Below, one piece after another: positions 1 to 9,548 of a stretch of 64,000 bases of DNA (the first letter of the stretch is position 1; each line of letters starts with the position of its first letter). Both the position numbers and the translations under genes were made by a program. Source of the stretch: Angiostrongylus vasorum (lineage: Eukaryota > Nematoda > Chromadorea > Rhabditida > Metastrongylidae); NCBI GenBank assembly GCA_018806985.1, contig JADANN010000174.1:1438001-1502000 (forward strand). The letters are read 5' to 3'. The notes beneath the pieces are model-generated. The model ran no database searches. It was not told the origin of the DNA and saw nothing but the letters and a program-made list of their open reading frames with translations.

Positions 1-950
1 TGTCACTGTTCTCCTAAAATTCTACACGGGATCAAACCATGAGCTCCTTCTTGCAAGATTTCGTTTCTCGCTGAAAAAGAGAAAAAGCCGCAAATTCAGG
101 AAACGAAGTTCTAAAGCCACCTTATACAGAAATATTCAGTTCCTTAGTCGGCTGCTGGGAAAAGGCCATTCTTGATAACATGGACGAAAAATATGATCGG
201 CATTCAACATCTTCATTTTAGCTCAATGAAAGCTGTAAGTTTGAAAGTCACTAAAAGGCGTCTGCCTACAGAAATATTCAAGCTGACATGCCATCGTGGA
301 ATCGCGCGAGCTAGATGCAATCGCCAATCCATGTCCGAACTTGCGAAGCAGTACAGAAACGGAATAAAACAAGATCTTAGGAAGAGAAAAGCATCATTTA
401 TGGCCGAAGCTCCAGAGGCTGGAAAAAGCATTGGGGAAACTCATCGAAACTTCGCCATTTACAAAACCAAAATGATTGTGCTTCGACACCCAGATTGAAA
501 AGCTACAACTTCCGGAAAGGCGAGGCAGAAATCCATTCACGAATATTGAACGAATGCTAGCTGATTTTAATAAGGCTTGTGGAAAGACTGATGTTCGACT
601 AAATCTCACAAAACGATGTTTGTAAGGAACGGAATGGTTTCGTATGCCTCATTCGCGCTCAACGGAACAAATACCTCCAAATTCTCCAGCTGTCCAGGCC
701 ATGAAGTCAACATGTTGAACGATCAAAAAGCAAAGACACCGTTCTACACGTCAAATAGTTGAGGATGAGATGAGCAGGACATGGAATCCCAGCCAATGGA
801 GAGGGCCCGTCACGAAAACTCTAGAAGAATGGTTCTTAACGAAACCTCAAAGAGAACAGAGAGCATGGGCTACATTTCCAGGTCACAGGAATAAATGGAA
901 GGTTTGCTAGTGCCCGCTCGAGTCACTCGAGGATCACGACGGGACGACAC
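1..950 (+). pseudogene. RTE-type LINE fragment, internally deleted and truncated
   Basis: Seen: the translation follows the RTE (non-LTR) polyprotein order. The end of the endonuclease region lies at about 20-170 in broken frames. An open stretch at 172-498 holds the linker, with the motifs ELAKQYRNGIKQDLRKRK and EAGKSI. About 541-660 carries an RT C-terminal piece (ERMLADFNKACG, RLNLTK). The extreme C-terminus is at about 765-930. The RT catalytic core expected between 498 and 541 is missing, and stops interrupt the rest, so this copy cannot move by itself. It runs off the left edge. Family assignment rests on recall of nematode RTE proteins and is fairly secure; the exact clade is not. Confidence 0.7.
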
Positions 951-1317
951 GTGATACAGATTATGTCGTCCTAGTGGATATTACAGATTGTCGAAATTGC
1001 CATAATCGCTTTCAATGGCGAAGAAATTAGTCGTTAGAGAAATCACAGACAGTGCCTCGGGGTCTTTTGAATCCTTATCCCAGTAACCGATACTCATTAA
1101 GGCCTCTTAATGGTGGCCGTGATTTCCACATTTCTAAGGATATTTCTATTTGACAAGAAAAATCGCGGATTTCGTGGACTTTGAAGACGTCAAGTGAACA
1201 AGAAAATTCTGTAAATTTTGGGCAGTAAAAGGAAAAGATCCGTGGAATATCGAGTGGTCGATTCGACAGATTTCTACTGAGCGTTGAATGATTGCCATTT
1301 GCATTTTTAAAAAACAC

Positions 1318-1490
1318 TGGTTTTACAGCCACAATGGTGCTGAGATATTTCCAAAACTCCGGACTGCAGGTGTCTGCGGTGGGGAGCGAACGCGCTATTA
1401 TCCTTTCCGGGAATTAACGTGTTCACCACCACACCATGCGGTTCCTTTGTTTCGTCTGTCTCTCAGCTAGTTCTATCGACCACTGCCATT
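1318..1490 (-). mobile_element. SINE family 3 copy
   Basis: Read on the minus strand, the copy has a tRNA-like head (GGTGTGGTGGTGAACACG, then a B-box-like GCGTTCGCTCCCC) and a shared body (GCAGACACCTGCAGTCCGGAG...CTCAGCACCATTGTGG). The same sequence recurs at 17.0, 40.4, 46.5, 47.1, 49.1, 53.3 and 56.8 kb. It lies 3' of gene B. Confidence 0.6.
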
Positions 1491-1789
1491 TTCATCTCCA
1501 TCAGTTCTAAACTGTTTTTATTTTTTGTTCCTGTTTGCAAATCATACCACTAAATTTTTTAGCCGTGAACATTATCAGGTTTTTAAGAGTGTAAAAGTAC
1601 GATATTTTGCTTTTTTTCCCTCCCATTTCATTCTGTTTGACATCGATTTTTGAGAATTCAGTACGAAAAGATTTCTATGAGTTGATCCCGGATTTTCTCC
1701 GATTTGATTTGTAAATTGTAGTGTGGTGAGATTTCATGAAAGCATTTTTCGAGTTGTCTTATTGGTAGAAACATGGTGACTGTATATTT

Positions 1790-1927
1790 TTAGAACTCGA
1801 TCCTTGTTGCAAACGATGTCATAACTAGGGCGTTCATTTCTTTTTTCTTATCGGCGCCAAACACTTCGTTGCCTCCAATGCCCGCCAGTGTTTGATAATT
1901 CGGATCAAAGGTTCCTGCTTTCGCTTG
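1790..1927 (-). CDS. Gene B exon 10, terminal DPNYQTLAG unit
   Basis: Acceptor ...TTTACAG, start phase 0, 46 codons with a TAA at 1790-1792. It reads [31 protein letters not shown] and ends RIEF. If the A6 run at 1841-1846 is also one base too long, the protein would instead end GADKKKK at TGA 1834-1836, much like gene A's terminal NKNK. Confidence 0.6.
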   Translation of the reverse strand, partial: QAKAGTFDPNYQTLAGIGGNEVFGADKKKEMNALVMTSFATRIEF

Positions 1928-4900
1928 CTGTAAATGAACCTCATAAACTCTTTAACAAGGCCTTTCTAGATAGCATATCTAATTTCCACACACCTGATTA
2001 GCAGGAGCTTTAGGAGCCTCAGGTACTTTTGCTTTTTTTATCCGCACCAAACACATCACCTCCAATTCCAGCCAGCGTTTGATAATTGGGGTCGAACGTA
2101 CCAGCTTTCGCAGCCTAAGTCATGCATACCTTTACCTTTTTATATAATTAAAAACTGCCCCAAGAACAGATTATTTTTTTCTATGATGTTTGAGTTATAG
2201 TAGAAGTGCTGAAAATTGCTGTCGCGTCCGCGAATTCTTGATAGCGAAAATCGCATGTCTTTCAAGTGACCAGGCGCCCTCAGCGGTTTTGTTTGGTCGC
2301 TTTTTGAAAAAATGAGCCAATGGTGGTGGTATCTTAGAACATTCCGGTGGCGCTGAGTAACTATGGCCTATTGAGATTCCTCAGGAAATCTCAGTACATG
2401 AAGCTGTAAGCAAACAGCTGCCAAGCATGAATCTTTGCCTTTTTAGGAAACAGTTTTTCAAGGAGAATACATTACATCTTCGAACCTATTGAAGTCATAT
2501 CAGAAACGGCAAATCGATAATTATAAATGAACGTCTATAAACGTTGAGAACGCCTTAGGTCGGCTATCTCCAACATTGCAAGGAGAACTGACTCGACCAG
2601 CATTCTACGACATTCATAAAGAAGACGAGGTCCTCAAGCAGCAGTCCGGACAATACGAGAAGTATTTGAAGGCCATTGTGGACGACGAAAGCGAGGAAAA
2701 CGAATCGAACGTAAGAACTGCTGGGTCACGCTCAGTAAGTGTGATGATGGGTATGTAAAATAACAAAAAATAGTAAGTTGTAGTTTTAGAAGCGACGGCA
2801 CCCAAGATTTCTCAGAGCAATAAAAGCTATGTTATGCCTTTTTTTCATGGAAGGATTTTTTTTTATTTGGAACCAATTGTACGGGCGCTAATTTCTGGAA
2901 AGACCTTACTTGGTTGGCCGGCGCTTGTGGTTTCTTGTCACCTCCACCACCACCGCCATTCTTCTTGTCGGCTCCAAACACATCTCCTCCGATTCCGGCC
3001 AACGTCTGATAATTCGGATCGTGCGTAGCGGCCTTTGCTCCCTAAATCATAAAAGTCACCGAACGAGAATTTTGCCTTATGCAGCTCATGCACTTCGGAT
3101 CGTGAGTCTCCGCTTTCCTTGCTAAAACATTACTTCATGATGTGATAAAGAACGATTTAAGGATAGCGACAACTGCATTCTATTTTAAATGATAAAAAGG
3201 CTTAAAATTGGATTTCGCCTTAGGAGTTGCTAGTGGACGCTAATTAGAATTCAACCGAGCGCGTCACACGGCAGCAAAGGTAACAGTGGTATCACATGAA
3301 GATTGAAGATGTGGTTTGCCGCAGCTTGTTGCACTCCATGAAAAAAAAGGATAAGGCTCTCGGCGTTGATTTATCCCTGACGGATGCGCCATGCATTCGA
3401 CTTCATTAAGTATCGTTGGAGGTTATTGAATGCATATCTGGCCTTTACAATGACTCGCGGTGGCCTATCGATGTGTCGAGTCAGTGCTGATATCGCCCCA
3501 GACAAGTCTGGTACCAATTTTCCGACCCTGGAGGGATGGAAGGCTTGCTGAGCCATGGGCGCGGGGATCGATTCTACGTGTGTATTGCAGTGGCGCCACC
3601 GACCATTGCGCCACACGAACCCGTTGCTCTTCACAGCGAAATGTAATTCAAATTCGTTTTTAAGACAAGAGTACTCTAAAGTGACTCCCAGACATAACAA
3701 ATTGATAAAAATCAACAAAAGACGCCTTTAAAAATTATAGACGCATAACCAGCAATCACAACAAGACTTCCTTCGTATTTGGCATTAACAATAGAGCACT
3801 CTTTCCTAATTCCGTCACTGGAATTTCAACAGATCTTAATGTGGACCTGGTTAGCCGGTGCTTGCGGTTTCTTGTCGCCTCCACCTCCAGCAGCAGCCTT
3901 CTTGTCGGCTCCGAACACATCGCCTCCGATTCCCGCCAATGTCTGATAGTTCGGATCGTGCGTAGCGGCCTTTGCTCCCTAAATCATAAAAAGTCACCAA
4001 ATGTGAATTTCGCTTGAGCAGTTACTTGACGAAGCGGAGTTATTCCAATGCTGCTATTCATTTTGCTTGCTTTGCTATTACAAATGTGTTATTTTCTCTG
4101 CCTTTCAATGGTTGACCACCCTCATCGGGGCTGGGAGGTGTTCCTGGCTGTCGGGCTGCGATGTAAAGCGGGGGGTTCATCCACTGACAGGGTCTCCCAA
4201 GCTGAGAAATAGTCCGAAGTTTCTATCAGGAAGCTTAGCTAAGAGCAAATCTATGTCAGGATCCGTCACCGTGCTGGCACCAAACTAGTCGCGAGGTAGC
4301 AAATTTCCCCCTGATTCAAAAAGGGGGGCGACTGACTGTGGTGGTGACGACCTCGAGCAGACTTTCGCCTGCCTAACCTCGAGACTCCAGGAAATCACAG
4401 TGGCTAAACCAGCAAAGCTCTGAAAAAAGTGGAGAATATGCTGGAACCGGCACAGCCAGTGAGGACGGGCCATCCAATTATCCAGGTAAGTCAGTAAGTA
4501 TTACCTATGGGGAAGAATAACTGCAATTGTTTACGTGAAAACTCGCCTTAGAGTGCGACAGTGGCACAATTTAGTCCGGTATTTTTTCAAAAATTTACCA
4601 TTTCTGTTATAGGGAAACAAGTACAAATGTACTTAAATCAAAAGAAATAAAGGAAAAGGACAAATAAACAAAAAACAAATATTAAAATCTGTTCAACTTA
4701 TAAAGAGGTTCCGCTGAATTTCTTTTAAGTTTTCAAAAGATCTCTCAAAGTGAGAATCTACAGATCATGGTTGAATAAGGTTAAATATACACGGAATGCT
4801 TAAGTCAATCCGGTACCGCAAAGATACAAGGTGTACTGCCCAAATCCACTTCTTCGTAACTACACAGTCAGTCTACAGCTTCACACTCGATATCTGTTAC

Positions 4901-7008
4901 TTAAGGATGAGCCTAATAGCTAGACATCTCAAAATCTTAAGACTGAGAAACAAATACAGACATGCAGACAATCAGAAATACAGGCAATCTAATTGAGGTT
5001 TTAGTCAAGTCAAAGAGGCCTATGGACAACCTGGCATGACAAGAACACAAAATGCGAAAGTATCTTTTCTCTTTTCAGGTTTAATTTAGTCATTAGAATG
5101 TATTGTCTCTTCGCAAAACCAATTCAATCGCTGGAATTTTAGCTTTTTGATAATCCGAACCTGGATAGCAGGCGCTTGTGGGTTTTTTGTCTCCTCCACC
5201 GCCACCACCAGCTGCCTTTTTGTCTGCTCCGAAGACGTCGCCACCAATACCAGCCAATGTTTGATAGTTGGGATCGTGTGTGCCTATGAGACGTATATGA
5301 AACACTTTGGAAATAAATTTCTCTTAACGCGTTCTAATAACTGCATCTTACCAGCCACGCCACCAGCACCTGGTTTTGGGCCTGCTGGGACTGCCTTGTC
5401 CTCTGCTTTTTTTCTTGTCTGCGCCAAAAAACTTCTCCACCAATACCGGCTAGTGTTTGATAGTTGGGGTCGTGAGTAGCTATAAGACAAACGTGAAATA
5501 CCTTAGGAGAAAACTTCTTTCCGATAACTCGTTCCAGTAACTGTATCTCACCAGCCATGCCACCAGCTCCCGGTTTCGGAGCTCCTGGGGCCGCTGGCTT
5601 GTCTTCCGATTTTTTCTTGTCTGCACCAAAAAACTTCTCCGCCAATGCCAGCAAGCGTTTGATAGTTAGGATCGTGGGTGCCTTAAATAAGGGAAAGCGT
5701 CCTTCCAGTGTGTTTAAAACTATCCTAAAACATTGCGAATGAAGTTGTTAATTAGACATACGAAAAAATTCGAAGAGTTTCTATAGCAACGAAAAAATTG
5801 AATAGATGGATGTTATCATATTTCCATCCCAAGACGGTTTACTGCCCCATCGTGGGTGAGAGGTGTTTCCGGGTGTCGGGCTGTGATGTAGAGCGGGGAT
5901 TCATCCTTCTTGCAGCGTCTCCCAAGCTGAGAAGGAGTCCGGCGTTTCCATCAGGAATAGACAAAAGTAAACCACTACCAGGATCCATCACCGTCCTGGT
6001 ATCAAATTAGTCGCATGGTGATAAATCCCCCTCTGATCCACAAGAGCTGTCACCGTCTGTGGTGGTGACGACCTGGAGCACACTTTGACCAGGCTGACCT
6101 CGGGATTTCAGGCAACCACAATGGCGAAACCATCAGATCTCCGAAAAAATGAAGATTATCCTGGGGCCCGCACAAGCAGTGAAGACGGCGGACCATCCAA
6201 GTATCCGAGTATCATATCTGCACCGCTCGTTATGCCGCAGTTTGTTGTTTTCCATTTTTTTTGGAAAATTCAAAGCATGTTGCCTTACAACAATGAACAA
6301 TTCATCATTTCCGTTTCTGCTTTTTTAAATCAGCACGTTTCATGTGATCAATGAACATCAACTTGACGACGACTTATATACAGCAAGAAGGTGAACAAGA
6401 TTAAGCTGAGCGTGGATTCATCACGACGTTCAGCACCATCCACAACAACTTGTTCTTCCAAATGTACTTTTCTTGTCGGTCACGATCGCTTTTGAGGCCG
6501 GTATAGATCTATCTCTATCAATTACTTCCTAATGTCGCTCGATGTAGCCTTTAGCAGGAAATTCTACTCAAACCCGAACAATCAGCTCACTTGCTCAAAG
6601 TTTTTTTTCGTCCAAAGGGTGGGGAAGAACAAAATTTATAAGCGAAGTACATAATTTTTCAACTGATAGCACTTTTTCATCGACGACATCGTCATCGATA
6701 CCGCCGAAAAGTAACGCGATTGGGTCATTAAAACGATTAGTTCAATTCGTTCATCTTTCAAGATGAAGGCAATTAATAACTGAACTTTAATGTCACCTAG
6801 AGAGCTTCACTCAGGAAACCCGAACTGATAAGGCACAAGGCACCGACACGTGTTACGGATGACTAAATATACACGTGCGTTTCGGCTTGCAAAGTTGTTC
6901 AGAATGACCATAAAACAATACGTTAAGGAGAGAAGAGCCACGCTACTGGGTAAAGGTACCTGAGACTGGAAGGACCATCTGCAACGATCAACGGGAGATT
7001 AAATATAG

Positions 7009-7045
<37 letters not shown>

Positions 7046-7079
7046 TGTGGATGTGGGTGTAAGTGGTTCCACTGCGCGA

Positions 7080-7166
<87 letters not shown>

Positions 7167-7545
7167 TCCCAACGGTTTACCGCCTCATCGTGGCTGGGAG
7201 GTGTTCTTGGGTGTCGGACTGCGTTGTACAGCGGGGGGATTCGTCCTCGCGGTAGGGTCTCCCAAGCTGAGAAGGAGTCCGGCGTTTCCATCAGGAAGCC
7301 TAGCTAAGAGTAAACCAATACCAGGTTCCACCACCGTCCTTGTGTTAAAGTCGCATGGTGCTAAATCTCCCTCTGATCCACAAGGGCTGCGACTGCCTGT
7401 GGTGGTGAAGACCTGGGGCAGACTTTGGCTTGGCCGACCTCGGGATTCCAGGGAACCACAATAGCTTAACCAGCAAGTCTCTGAAAGATGGTGATTATGC
7501 TGGGGGCCCGCACAAATAGTGAGCCGTTCAAGTATCAAGTATCAA

Positions 7546-7637
<92 letters not shown>

Positions 7638-9366
7638 ATGTATTTAGCATTCTCTACTTGCTTTTGTCGTGTGCTGCATTTAACAGTGGATTCTTCTCAC
7701 CTATGAAACACAAAAAACAACTTTTTTTTCTCAGACAGTTTTCGTAAAAGCATATAGAACGATCCTCTTCAACACCTGGTTCATGCCTTTCTTCTGTCAT
7801 AACTAGGATACGATGTGAAATACAACAACAAGAATGTTAATATAATACCAATTTGTGCTCTCCAGATCAATATCGTTGGCGAGTGACTGCTGATAGAATA
7901 GAGAGTAAAAACTGGCTGAGAGGAAGGCACAGGAAGGGTCACAGTTGGTGCAGTGGATAGCAACTCAGCGCCCGGTAAGGGTAATCGCGTGCTCGGATAA
8001 TAGCTGATGTACCGAGTTTCCCTCATATCTCATTATATGTTTCCTTCGTAGTTGTCTTCCTCCTGTTTACTTGACATCTCGTGCGAGCCAGTCGTCAACG
8101 ATTCACATCTAATAGTTCTTCTTAAATACATCACATGTTCACTGGACCTGATTTTCTAATTTTTGGCATGAGCAGCAGCGTCTCCTATCCTTAACTTCCG
8201 ATTTACGCAGAAATTTCGGATCCCCTATCTCATTTCGGTTGCACAGGATACCCTTAGCACAGTAGTTTCGATCGTTAATGTCAATGGCTCTTCCGTCTTT
8301 TTTATACAAAGCTTTTAAGCTGATTTGGAAAGTGAACGCAGAGCCGAATTGTAAAAACAAAATATTTCGTCACGTTAGCTTTCTAACTTAAACGGGTGTC
8401 GTCATAATACCTGGGCAAATTCGTCTTATTGACAGCGAATGGACAAACAAGTGATATAGTTTGAGTACAGTAACCCAAAAAAGCAAAATCCAAACAAACC
8501 TAACAGTTACGTTTGACAGCAAGTTGCAAAATTATAGGTTTAATGACTGACCAGCGACGCCTCCTACATCAGGTGCCTTAGGCTTCTCAGGAGCAGGTTT
8601 CTTGTCTTTTTCGAAAACATCACCTCCTACGCCGGCCAATGTTTGATAGTTCGGATCATGAGTACCTGCAAAGTATAACTGTGAAGAGTGAAGCAGTTAC
8701 ATTCGAAAATTAAATGCAAAAGAAAGTGCATTTTTACACGTATGTATAGTTAAGTGTCCTCTACGTGTAACCGAAAAGATAACCTATTGGTATCCAAGAT
8801 TTGGTGAAGCGAGACAACGTCAGAAAGTTATAGAGTCATTCGTCGAGAATGCTGATAGTGCCGTACCAGCAATTCCTCCCACAGCCGGAGCCTTGGGTGC
8901 TGGAGGTGGTGGTGCTGCTGGCGATGGTTCAGCCGGTGCAGCCGATGCAGCCGGTGCAGCCGGTGGCGGTTGTCCTCCTTCAGCTGCTTCATCTGCTTGT
9001 TTTTCCTCTGCTTCGGCTTTTGCTCTTTTCTTCAAGAGTAATATCACTAATTACCATGATCCATTTTTTTAATATTGCATACGTTTTTATAATTGCAAGA
9101 ATAGAGATCGGTTGAAGAAGAAATTGGTTGTTAACAAGTGATTAACATCGAAGTCATACTGAGTCATTCATACTTTCATATATCTTCCTGTAAACAAGGA
9201 AACACTTTCGTAACGACCGAAGTAGTAGTGGCGCGGACCAGCACTGGCTGGATGCATAAGCCCTTTGTAGTTTACATATAATTTTGGTTGTTACTTCTGC
9301 CGTTACATTTCCCGCCCATTTAAGTAAAACTACAACTAAAAATGAGAACAACAAACAGTTTGCCAT
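1790..9366 (-). CDS. Gene B: membrane-anchored protein with tandem DPNYQTLAG repeats (10 exons)
   Basis: Unrecognised function. Exons 5' to 3' (minus strand): 9307-9366, 8867-9029, 8552-8665, 5552-5681, 5352-5479, 5161-5283, 3847-3978, 2910-3041, 1994-2114, 1790-1927. Seen: exon 1 encodes a short hydrophobic segment ([14 protein letters not shown]); exon 2 is Lys/Glu then Pro/Ala rich; exons 3-10 each carry one copy of a unit with core [20 protein letters not shown], separated by Gly/Pro/Lys linkers. Splice phases agree at every junction (0, then 1-1-1-1, then 0). Correcting five one-base homopolymer expansions gives about 411 residues. As written the frame breaks in exons 4, 5, 6 and 9, so it is either a decaying gene or an assembly with indel errors. 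Inference: N-terminal membrane anchor with a repetitive soluble tail. Transcript data would settle the model. Confidence 0.65.
1994..2114 (-). CDS. Gene B exon 9, DPNYQTLAG unit with one-base expansion
   Basis: Acceptor ...GACTTAG, donor GTGTGT, phase 0 to 0. The A7 run at 2033-2039 is one base too long; with six As it continues [15 protein letters not shown] over 40 codons. As written it meets TGA. Confidence 0.6.
2440..2760 (+). mobile_element. SINE family 4 fragment
   Basis: The 3' body of family 4 (ttctacgacattcataaaga ... gtcctcaagcagcag) lies in the intron between exons 8 and 9 of gene B. The same body recurs at 17.6, 25.3 and 43.8 kb and, decayed, elsewhere. It leaves a chance open frame containing AFYDI and LKQQ. 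Confidence 0.45.
2910..3041 (-). CDS. Gene B exon 8, DPNYQTLAG unit, frame intact
   Basis: Acceptor ...GATTTAG, donor GTAAGG, phase 0 to 0, 132 bp. Nearly the same as exon 7 except NGGGG for AAAGG. Upstream at 3090-3121 a degenerate piece (KAETHDPK) looks like the remains of another copy. Confidence 0.65.
3090..3121 (-). pseudogene. Decayed partial DPNYQTLAG exon
   Basis: After an acceptor-like TTTTAG the minus strand reads KAETHDPK and then diverges (CMSC), with no NYQTLAG. It is probably a truncated exon duplicate left in the intron between exons 7 and 8. Confidence 0.35.
3355..3622 (-). mobile_element. SINE family 1 copy
   Basis: The minus strand begins with a tRNA-like head containing GTGGCGCAATGGTCGG (A-box-like), followed by GGAATCGATCCCC (B-box-like), and ends near GAGCCTTATCC. 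It lies in the gene B exon 7-8 intron. Confidence 0.65.
3847..3978 (-). CDS. Gene B exon 7, DPNYQTLAG unit, frame intact
   Basis: Acceptor ...GATTTAG, phase 0 to 0, 132 bp, reading [20 protein letters not shown] to KKPQAPANQ. The donor GTCCAC is poor. Its 3' flank resembles that of exon 8, pointing to duplication of exon plus intron. Confidence 0.62.
4105..4500 (+). mobile_element. SINE family 2 copy
   Basis: Starts near ccaccctcatcggggctggg and ends near gacgggccatccaattatcc. It shares its whole length with the copies at 5.8, 7.2 and 24.7 kb. It lies in the gene B exon 6-7 intron. Confidence 0.6.
4500..5160. other. AT-rich intronic stretch, no gene seen
   Basis: Rest of the gene B exon 6-7 intron. 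No coding frame, repeat family or RNA gene was recognised. Confidence 0.4.
5161..5283 (-). CDS. Gene B exon 6, DPNYQTLAG unit, phase-switch exon
   Basis: Acceptor ...CTCATAG, donor GTTCGG (weak). It starts in phase 1 and ends in phase 0, linking the two exon classes. A Gly run follows GADKKA. One extra base lies in the AAAAAACCC stretch (5180-5188); without it the end reads KKPQAPAIQ, matching exons 7 and 8. Confidence 0.6.
5352..5479 (-). CDS. Gene B exon 5, DPNYQTLAG unit with two one-base expansions
   Basis: Acceptor ...CTTATAG, donor GTAAGA, phase 1 to 1. Extra bases lie in the T6 run (5426-5431) and the A7 run (5407-5413). Correcting both gives 126 bp and a unit nearly identical to exon 4, from which only a 72-bp intron separates it, so the two look like a recent tandem duplicate. 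Confidence 0.6.
5552..5681 (-). CDS. Gene B exon 4, DPNYQTLAG unit with one-base expansion
   Basis: Acceptor ...ATTTAAG, donor GTGAGA, phase 1 to 1. Length is 130 bp instead of 129 because the GTTTTTGG expected at VFG has six Ts (5628-5633). Removing one restores [10 protein letters not shown] and a linker ending GGMA. Confidence 0.6.
5830..6215 (+). mobile_element. SINE family 2 copy
   Basis: Head tactgccccatcgtgggtga, tail ggaccatccaagtatccgag. It lies in the gene B exon 3-4 intron, in the same orientation as the copy at 7.2 kb. Confidence 0.6.
6220..7000. other. Intronic stretch, no gene seen
   Basis: Part of the 2.87-kb gene B intron. Only short, unconvincing reading frames were seen and no repeat family was recognised. 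Confidence 0.35.
7005..7046. repeat. (TA)n microsatellite
   Basis: Alternating TA with one interruption, the first of three tracts around the SINE family 2 copy at 7.2 kb. Confidence 0.9.
7081..7164. repeat. (TA)n microsatellite
   Basis: About 84 bp of almost perfect TA abutting the 5' end of the SINE family 2 copy. Confidence 0.95.
7165..7546 (+). mobile_element. SINE family 2 copy between TA tracts
   Basis: Full-length copy: head ggtttaccgcctcatcgtgg, a B-box-like gggattcgtcc, and tail ending aagtatcaagtatcaagtat, running straight into (TA)n. Tails of this family end in simple repeats here and at 25.1 kb. Confidence 0.65.
7547..7635. repeat. (TA)n microsatellite
   Basis: About 88 bp of TA with one G, apparently grown from the SINE tail. 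Confidence 0.95.
7878..8015 (+). mobile_element. Diverged SINE family 3 head
   Basis: Contains gttggtgcagtggatagcaa (A-box-like), the family's cccggtaagggtaatcgcgt and a B-box-like gtgctcggataat. It lacks the usual body. Confidence 0.4.
8552..8665 (-). CDS. Gene B exon 3, DPNYQTLAG unit, frame intact
   Basis: Acceptor ...CTTTGCAG, donor GTCAGT, phase 1 to 1, 114 bp. It encodes [20 protein letters not shown] and a Pro/Lys linker ending GGVA. There are no indels. The intron after it is 2.87 kb and holds two SINE family 2 copies and the (TA)n tracts. Confidence 0.65.
8867..9029 (-). CDS. Gene B exon 2, Lys/Glu then Pro/Ala linker
   Basis: Acceptor ...CTTGAAG, donor GTACGG; phase 0 to 1. It begins [11 protein letters not shown] and becomes Pro/Ala rich, ending in AVGGIA, the same GG-x-A ending that closes the repeat exons. 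A 9-bp repeat (GCAGCCGGT on the plus strand) near 8935-8966 makes the PAA/SAA run. Confidence 0.55.
9307..9366 (-). CDS. Gene B exon 1, start and membrane anchor
   Basis: The ATG is at 9364-9366. Twenty codons end at a GTAACG donor in phase 0; an alternative GTAACA donor lies five codons on. The hydrophobic run [12 protein letters not shown] matches the role of gene A exon 1, which also ends in phase 0 before a Lys-rich exon. That parallel is the main reason for choosing this start. Confidence 0.5.
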
Positions 9367-9548
9367 CAGCAGCGTTAGGAATGACCGATTTGATGAAGGA
9401 ATTCGGAAAAATCTGTAGCCGAGCAAACGAAATTTGCATTTCTCGATAACCTGGGACACTGCACCATGTAGTAAACATCCTGTTCGGATCCCACGAGGAA
9501 GATCAGTAAAATATTGAGAAACACTTAGATGTGAAAACAATCCAGAAC

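Noticed and set aside
2834..3125. Plus-strand frames opposite gene B exon 8
   Set aside because: Antisense shadows of the conserved DPNYQTLAG exon.
6923..7538. Long frames of alternating Ile-Tyr on both strands
   Set aside because: They are translations of the (TA)n tracts and the SINE between them.
9154..9306. Continuation of the gene B exon 1 frame beyond the donor
   Set aside because: Open but featureless; splicing to the Lys/Glu exon in phase 0 fits the layout of gene A better.
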